NCBI GenBank assembly: GCA_040765295.1
Contig: JAXGSB010000001.1
Location: 1,968,602 to 2,032,601, forward strand
Direction: 5' to 3'
Length of the DNA stretch: 64,000 bases
Source: Scatomorpha sp040765295
Lineage (GTDB): Bacteria > Bacillota > Clostridia > Oscillospirales > Oscillospiraceae
Position 1 is the stretch's first letter. Every line of letters starts with the position of its first letter. Positions 60,359 to 64,000 of the stretch are shown here, piece by piece. Below the pieces are notes generated by a model. That model had not been told where the DNA came from and searched no databases. It worked only from the letters and a program-made list of their open reading frames with translations. The position numbers and the translations under genes are program-made.

Positions 60359-61944
60359 TAGCTTACCCCTCCTTCTATTTCAACGATTATGGCATCAATG
60401 GCCTGTCGCAATTCCTCCGAACGAGTTACTATCCTTGATATCTCTGCGTTCAGCACTTTAATATCTATGACCTCACGCGTGTCCTCTTGTTCGACATATG
60501 TAGACACCGAAAGGTTATAGTCTTCCTCAGCAATATCGCTGTTTGGCACAACCTTGGCGGTATATTCCACATCGATGCGGTCAGTATAAATCTTTACGAT
60601 GTTGTCGATGTTTTCCTGGATCAGTTTGTTGCTGTTTGTGATCTTTACAAACTCGCGAGATGCGTCAATGAACAACGTGCTGTTTTCGCTCTTGCTTTTT
60701 TTCAGTACCATAATACAAGTGGCGATGCTCGTACCGTAGAAAAGATTTTCCGGCAACTGAATTACGCAGTCTACAAAGTTATTGTCAATTAGATATTTGC
60801 GAATTTTTTGCTCCGCTCCGCCACGGTATAAGATTCCGGGGAAGCAGACAATCGCGGCCGTACCGCTGGTGGCCAGCCACGAAAGCGAGTGCATTATAAA
60901 AGCAAGGTCGGCCTTAGACTTCGGTGCAAGTACTCCCGCAGGAGAAAAGCGCGGATCATTAATCAATAGTGGATTGTTGTCGCCCTCCCACTTGATGGAA
61001 TATGGTGGATTTGAAACAATAGCCTCAAACGGCTCATCATCCCAATGAAGCGGTTCGGTGAGAGTATCGCCGTGACCAATGTCAAATTTATCGTAATCAA
61101 TATCGTGTAAAAACATATTAATGCGGCAAAGGTTGTAAGTTGTGATGTTTATTTCCTGTCCATAGAAACCATTGCGAACATTTTCTTTGCCCAGTATTTT
61201 GGCAAATTTTAATAGCAACGATCCGCTGCCGCAAGCTGGGTCATATACTTTATTGACCTCAGTTTTACCAACTATGGTCAAGCGGGTCAGCAGTTCAGAA
61301 ACCTCCTGCGGAGTGTAATATTCACCACCGGACTTTCCGGCATTGCCCGCGTACATACCCATCAAGAATTCATAAGCATCACCGAAAGCGTCAATGGTAT
61401 TTTCGCGATAATCACCTAATTTCATATCTCCCACACCGTTTAACAGCTTAACGAGCCGCTCGTTTCGCTTCGCTACAGTGCCACCTAGTTTGTTGCTGTT
61501 AACGTCGATATCATCAAACAGCCCTTTGAAATTGTCTTCAGAGGGCGTACCCTGTGCGGACGCTTCTATATTTTTAAATATCGCTTCTAGTGTTTCATTA
61601 AGGTGGTCTTTTGCCCATTCACTGTCACGCTCCGCTCTGGCGCGGACATTCTCAAACAACTCGCTCGGCAAGATAAAGAATCCCTTTGTGGCAACCAAAT
61701 CCTCACGGGCTTGCTCGGCTTCCTTGTCCGACAATTTAGTATAGTCAAAAGAGGCGTTACCCGCTTCGCGTTCGCCTTCATTTATATAAGCTGTAATATT
61801 CTCGGAAATGTAGCGATAAAACAATATACCAAGAACATACTGTTTAAAATCCCAACCATCAACACTTCCGCGTAGGTCGTTGGCTATTCCCCATATCGTG
61901 CGGTGGAGTTCAGCACGCTCCTGCTCTTTGCGACTATCAGTCAT
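60358..61944 (-). CDS. hsdM: Type I restriction modification methylase subunit
   Basis: The 528-residue N6-adenine methylase subunit begins with the HsdM N-terminal helical domain (ELHRTIWGIANDLRGSVDGWDFKQYVLGILFYRYIS). AdoMet motif I is VYDPACGSGSLLLKFAKILG near 238-257 and the catalytic motif is AIVSNPPYSIKWEGD near 317. It methylates host DNA with HsdS. I chose ATG at 61944 because GGAGG lies nine bases upstream; it overlaps the HTH gene by eight bases. Confidence 0.95.
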   Translation of the reverse strand: MTDSRKEQERAELHRTIWGIANDLRGSVDGWDFKQYVLGILFYRYISENITAYINEGEREAGNASFDYTKLSDKEAEQAREDLVATKGFFILPSELFENVRARAERDSEWAKDHLNETLEAIFKNIEASAQGTPSEDNFKGLFDDIDVNSNKLGGTVAKRNERLVKLLNGVGDMKLGDYRENTIDAFGDAYEFLMGMYAGNAGKSGGEYYTPQEVSELLTRLTIVGKTEVNKVYDPACGSGSLLLKFAKILGKENVRNGFYGQEINITTYNLCRINMFLHDIDYDKFDIGHGDTLTEPLHWDDEPFEAIVSNPPYSIKWEGDNNPLLINDPRFSPAGVLAPKSKADLAFIMHSLSWLATSGTAAIVCFPGILYRGGAEQKIRKYLIDNNFVDCVIQLPENLFYGTSIATCIMVLKKSKSENSTLFIDASREFVKITNSNKLIQENIDNIVKIYTDRIDVEYTAKVVPNSDIAEEDYNLSVSTYVEQEDTREVIDIKVLNAEISRIVTRSEELRQAIDAIIVEIEGGVS

Positions 61945-62164
61945 TGTTTGTGTCCTCCGTTTTTGTTTTATCTGTTTGCTCATCCGCTCCACCGGAACGA
62001 ATCCACTCGTCTACTTCAGAAAATTTAAACTTCCATAGCCTGCCTACCTTATAGGCGGGCATATTTCTTTTTGCAATCCACTGCAAAATAGTTTCCCTCC
62101 CAACACCAAGATACTCTTGCACTTCCTTTAAGGTCGACCATTTTTCTATATTGTTTTTGCTCAC
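61937..62164 (-). CDS. Excisionase-family helix-turn-helix protein
   Basis: The 75-residue protein is an AlpA/Xis-type winged HTH: WSTLKEVQEYLGVGRETILQWIAKRNMPAYKVGRLWKFKFSEVDEWIRSGG. Such proteins act as recombination directionality factors or as small regulators; beside hsdM they are common and probably regulate the restriction operon. GTG at 62164 lies six bases after GGAGG. The acidic tail ends in the start of hsdM. Confidence 0.85.
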   Translation of the reverse strand: MSKNNIEKWSTLKEVQEYLGVGRETILQWIAKRNMPAYKVGRLWKFKFSEVDEWIRSGGADEQTDKTKTEDTNND

Positions 62165-62189
62165 ACTAATAACCTCCATGTATCTTGTG

Positions 62190-63074
62190 TTAATTTGCTT
62201 TGAATTTTATATTTATTGAAATGTTAAATTTCCTCATGTCATTAGGGAAACAGTTTTCACCATCTCTGTCTTGCATCTCCCAAGCACAATCGAATTTCCC
62301 TTCAGAACCACGGGCATCAAAGCCTGTGGTTATTTTTATATCCTTACCGGGCGGTGTATCCGGTATATCAATGCTGTTTATATCAGCTCTTGGCCGCACT
62401 TCATCGCAGTTTGCAAAAACGAGTTTGCGACCACGCCATGTCTGAGTTCCATTATTTCGAATTACCCACGTGTGCTGGAATTTATCGTAGCAGTGAACCG
62501 AATAAGAGCGCTGCGGCTTACATTCAAGAACCCAAGCACTATCTCCCGGATAAAGCGGAGTCAGCCGCTCCACAGGCTGTGTGTCAGGCTCTAACAGCAA
62601 TTGTTGGTATTTTAAAGCGACGATATCATCGACATCACTGCTTTCGCTTTGAATAAGCAGCTGGAACTGCGATGCCAGCGATTTTGATAGTAATAACCTG
62701 TCCGACTCGGCAGAAACAGGTATTGCAAAAGCTGTCATGACATCGCGAAGTCTATCTTCCCTTATATTATCGGCAAAGAACTCAGATAAAGAATCCAACG
62801 GAAACGGGTCAGGAAAGCTCGCCTTCATGTCAGTTGTTATTTGCCTACCACCTTTATAAAGCATCCGCTGATATTCAAGGTTATCGCTCGTTTGCTTTGT
62901 CTTGAGCCTCGGTAGCGAAAACACTGTGCTACCGGCTGCAATGAAGCAATTCGTAACAAACACGCCTTGATTTTTTTGATTGTTCAGGTAGGGATATACC
63001 TTCTTAAAAAACTCAGATGCGTTTATACGAACCACCTCACTTTGTTGTACCGGATTTTGTACCAGATGTACCAT
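62190..63074 (-). CDS. Protein with C-terminal NBR1-type Ig domain, island regulator or effector
   Basis: The 294-residue protein (start uncertain) has an unassigned N-terminal half (INASEFFKKVYPYLNNQKNQGVFVTNCFIAAGSTVFSLPRLKT and a helical middle) and a C-terminal Ig-like domain of the NBR1 type (HTWVIRNNGTQTWRGRKLVFAN and GFDARGSEGKFDCAWEMQDRDGENCF). In eukaryotes this domain is found in the NBR1 autophagy receptor. It lies first in the defence run, just upstream of the excisionase-like gene. A TTGATT / TACAAT promoter at 63172-63200 rules out starts upstream of it. ATG at 63074 is the best remaining start, but has a poor ribosome site. Confidence 0.65.
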   Translation of the reverse strand: MVHLVQNPVQQSEVVRINASEFFKKVYPYLNNQKNQGVFVTNCFIAAGSTVFSLPRLKTKQTSDNLEYQRMLYKGGRQITTDMKASFPDPFPLDSLSEFFADNIREDRLRDVMTAFAIPVSAESDRLLLSKSLASQFQLLIQSESSDVDDIVALKYQQLLLEPDTQPVERLTPLYPGDSAWVLECKPQRSYSVHCYDKFQHTWVIRNNGTQTWRGRKLVFANCDEVRPRADINSIDIPDTPPGKDIKITTGFDARGSEGKFDCAWEMQDRDGENCFPNDMRKFNISINIKFKAN

Positions 63075-63171
63075 CCCTGAGTAATTTTTTGTACCGTCGC
63101 GTCTTGATATCCTTATCTCAGATGGAGGGATCGGAGGTTGAGACGGCCCGAAGGTAAAAAATAACATCTTC

Positions 63172-63200
63172 ATTGTATTACAAAACAAGTCAAAAATCAA
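63172..63200 (-). promoter_or_regulatory. Promoter of the NBR1-Ig gene and perhaps the whole defence run
   Basis: TTGATT (63195-63200) and TACAAT (63172-63177) stand 17 bp apart on the minus strand. No terminator was noticed between here and hsdM. Confidence 0.6.
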
Positions 63201-63365
63201 TCCTTTTACACGAAAATGTTCAAAAAAAGTTATAAAACCATTTAAACCGATTCGTGTAGACGTTCCCAATATCGAAAAATAAATCTCAAAGCCTGAGATG
63301 CGCATTAAGGCGGCGGGATACATAGGAAGTTCCAAGCACGGCAAACGCCGTGTTCGGAGCCTCGG

Positions 63366-63557
63366 ATGTACCCACCGTGCCTTGCCATGCCCATTTTTCA
63401 GGCGCAACGGTCGGTGTACATCGATGCACCGGCTTTTTATGTGTCCTCGCTGCCTAAGGCGGAAAGGACAAAACATGAAAAAGAATGTCAACCCCCAGCA
63501 AACCAAGGAATACCGTATCTACCTAACCCACGAGAGACAATACATCCCTGTATCTGA
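63366..63557 (+). CDS. Possible leader peptide frame upstream of the sigma-like gene
   Basis: A 63-codon frame begins MYPPCLAMPIFQAQRSVYID six bases after GGAG and runs through the attenuator hairpin into the sigma-like gene in another frame. It resembles leader frames in front of ICE regulatory genes, where translation controls termination. Whether it is translated is unknown. Confidence 0.35.
   Translation: MYPPCLAMPIFQAQRSVYIDAPAFYVSSLPKAERTKHEKECQPPANQGIPYLPNPRETIHPCI
63410..63438 (+). terminator. Attenuator-like intrinsic terminator in the sigma leader
   Basis: A nine-bp stem (GTCGGTGTA pairing with TGCACCGGC, two G-T pairs) is followed by five T, 37 bases before the sigma-like ATG. 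A second strong hairpin (CACGGC/GCCGTG, 63337-63352) lies upstream. Confidence 0.65.
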
Positions 63558-63966
63558 AGAAGTCTACCGCGCCTACAAGCGTCCGGCATGGGCAGAACAC
63601 AAGCGCAAAGAGCGCGAAAAGCGCTGCCGTGACGATAACGGCAACCGCTGCGCCAGGGACTGCAGCAAATGCGACAGACAGCGGACTGGCAGCGTTCTCT
63701 CGCTGGATAAGTTCACAGAGGAGGGATTCGAAGCAGCTGATCCCTTTGACCTTGCTGAACTTGTAGCGGACAAGCTGCTCCTCGAAGAATTGTATGCCGC
63801 CCTGGAGGAACTGGACCCAGACAACCGCAGGATTATGAAACTTTTCGGCATCGGTAAGTCCGAACGGGAGATTGCCGCCGATATCGGTCTGTCACAAAAA
63901 GCTATCAATAAAAGGAAAGTGAAGCTTTTTGCCCAGCTGCGGGAACGCCTAAAAGATTTTATCTGA
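63475..63966 (+). CDS. Sigma-70-like regulator of a conjugative element
   Basis: The 163-residue protein begins with a YRIYLTHERQYIPVSEEVYRAYKRPAWAEHKRKEREKRCR segment and CARDCSKCDRQ cysteines, then a sigma region-4-like HTH (YAALEELDPDNRRIMKLFGIGKSEREIAADIGLSQKAINKRKVKLFAQL). Proteins with this layout are common in Tn916/Tn1549-type ICEs. The DNA is clearly more GC-rich than the prophage. AAAGGAC precedes the ATG. Confidence 0.82.
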   Translation: MKKNVNPQQTKEYRIYLTHERQYIPVSEEVYRAYKRPAWAEHKRKEREKRCRDDNGNRCARDCSKCDRQRTGSVLSLDKFTEEGFEAADPFDLAELVADKLLLEELYAALEELDPDNRRIMKLFGIGKSEREIAADIGLSQKAINKRKVKLFAQLRERLKDFI

Positions 63967-64000
63967 TATCAGTACTCAAAACGCCCTCTGGTGTCCTGTG

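Noticed and set aside
63046..63095. Four TGTACC hexamers as an operator array
   Set aside because: Spacing is irregular (12, 9 and 23 bases) and three fall in the likely coding start of the NBR1-Ig gene as Val codons; coincidence cannot be excluded.
63298..63474. N-terminal extension of the sigma-like protein
   Set aside because: The region carries two strong hairpins and an intrinsic terminator, and AAAGGAC stands before the ATG at 63475; it is a leader.

Overview
The window comes from a low-GC Gram-positive genome, most likely an anaerobic member of the Bacillota (Clostridia or Tissierellia type). Evidence: AT-rich intergenic DNA, strong AGGAGG ribosome binding sites with many TTG and GTG starts, and phage and mobile-element families typical of that group. 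No rRNA or tRNA gene, CRISPR array or chromosomal housekeeping gene was seen. Nearly everything here is mobile or anti-mobile DNA.

Positions 1-45,060 are most of a siphovirus-type prophage transcribed right to left. From right to left it has: a regulatory end (zinc-ribbon protein, ImmA/IrrE-type protein, XRE repressor); a sigma-like early regulator behind a structured leader; a replication module (DUF2800, DUF2815, family A polymerase, Rha, DUF4406, VirE primase-helicase, VRR-NUC, SNF2 helicase); DUF1492, HNH and terminase small subunit; a cargo block between the two terminase genes (MetK, ParB-methyltransferase, two amidoligase-related genes, DUF4314, gamma-glutamylcyclotransferase, DUF5049); then large terminase, portal, ClpP-like protease, HK97 capsid, connectors, tail tube, frameshifted tail chaperone, a DUF3800 moron, tape measure, Dit, tail proteins ending in a GH18 enzyme, holin and a partial amidase. 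The integrase is not in the window.

Between the GH18 tail gene and the holin sits a 3.8-kb insertion (1140-4977). Its left part is a 1656-bp IS1380-family element whose ends, outward promoter and 420-residue transposase match what I remember of ISEcp1. The same 5-bp duplication (TGTTA) lies outside the IS left end and, 3.8 kb away, exactly at the stop codon of the tail gene. The IS therefore appears to have carried 2.2 kb of foreign DNA (VanZ, lipoprotein, OmpA, DUF4411 and ABC-permease pieces) in by one-ended transposition.

Positions 45,200-63,200 form a dense anti-phage island. A small HTH regulator and putative type II endonuclease face a C5-cytosine methyltransferase. After about 560 bp of non-coding DNA with three 22-bp repeats comes a co-directional minus-strand run. 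In transcription order it holds: an NBR1-Ig-domain protein, an excisionase-like HTH, HsdM, a stand-alone DUF4357 protein, HsdS, a beta-flower-like protein, HsdR, Hachiman HamA and HamB, a GIY-YIG/DUF4357 protein, a CD-NTase, a SLATT membrane protein and a SIR2-like protein. The HsdS gene carries two kinds of hypervariable repeat: 17 copies of a tetranucleotide that can switch the gene off, and four copies of a 12-bp spacer repeat of the EcoR124 type. Spacing and overlaps suggest that type I restriction, Hachiman and the CBASS-like genes share transcription.

The last 700 bp are more GC-rich and carry a sigma-factor-like gene behind an attenuator-like leader, as in integrative conjugative elements. 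The island may therefore lie within or beside such an element.
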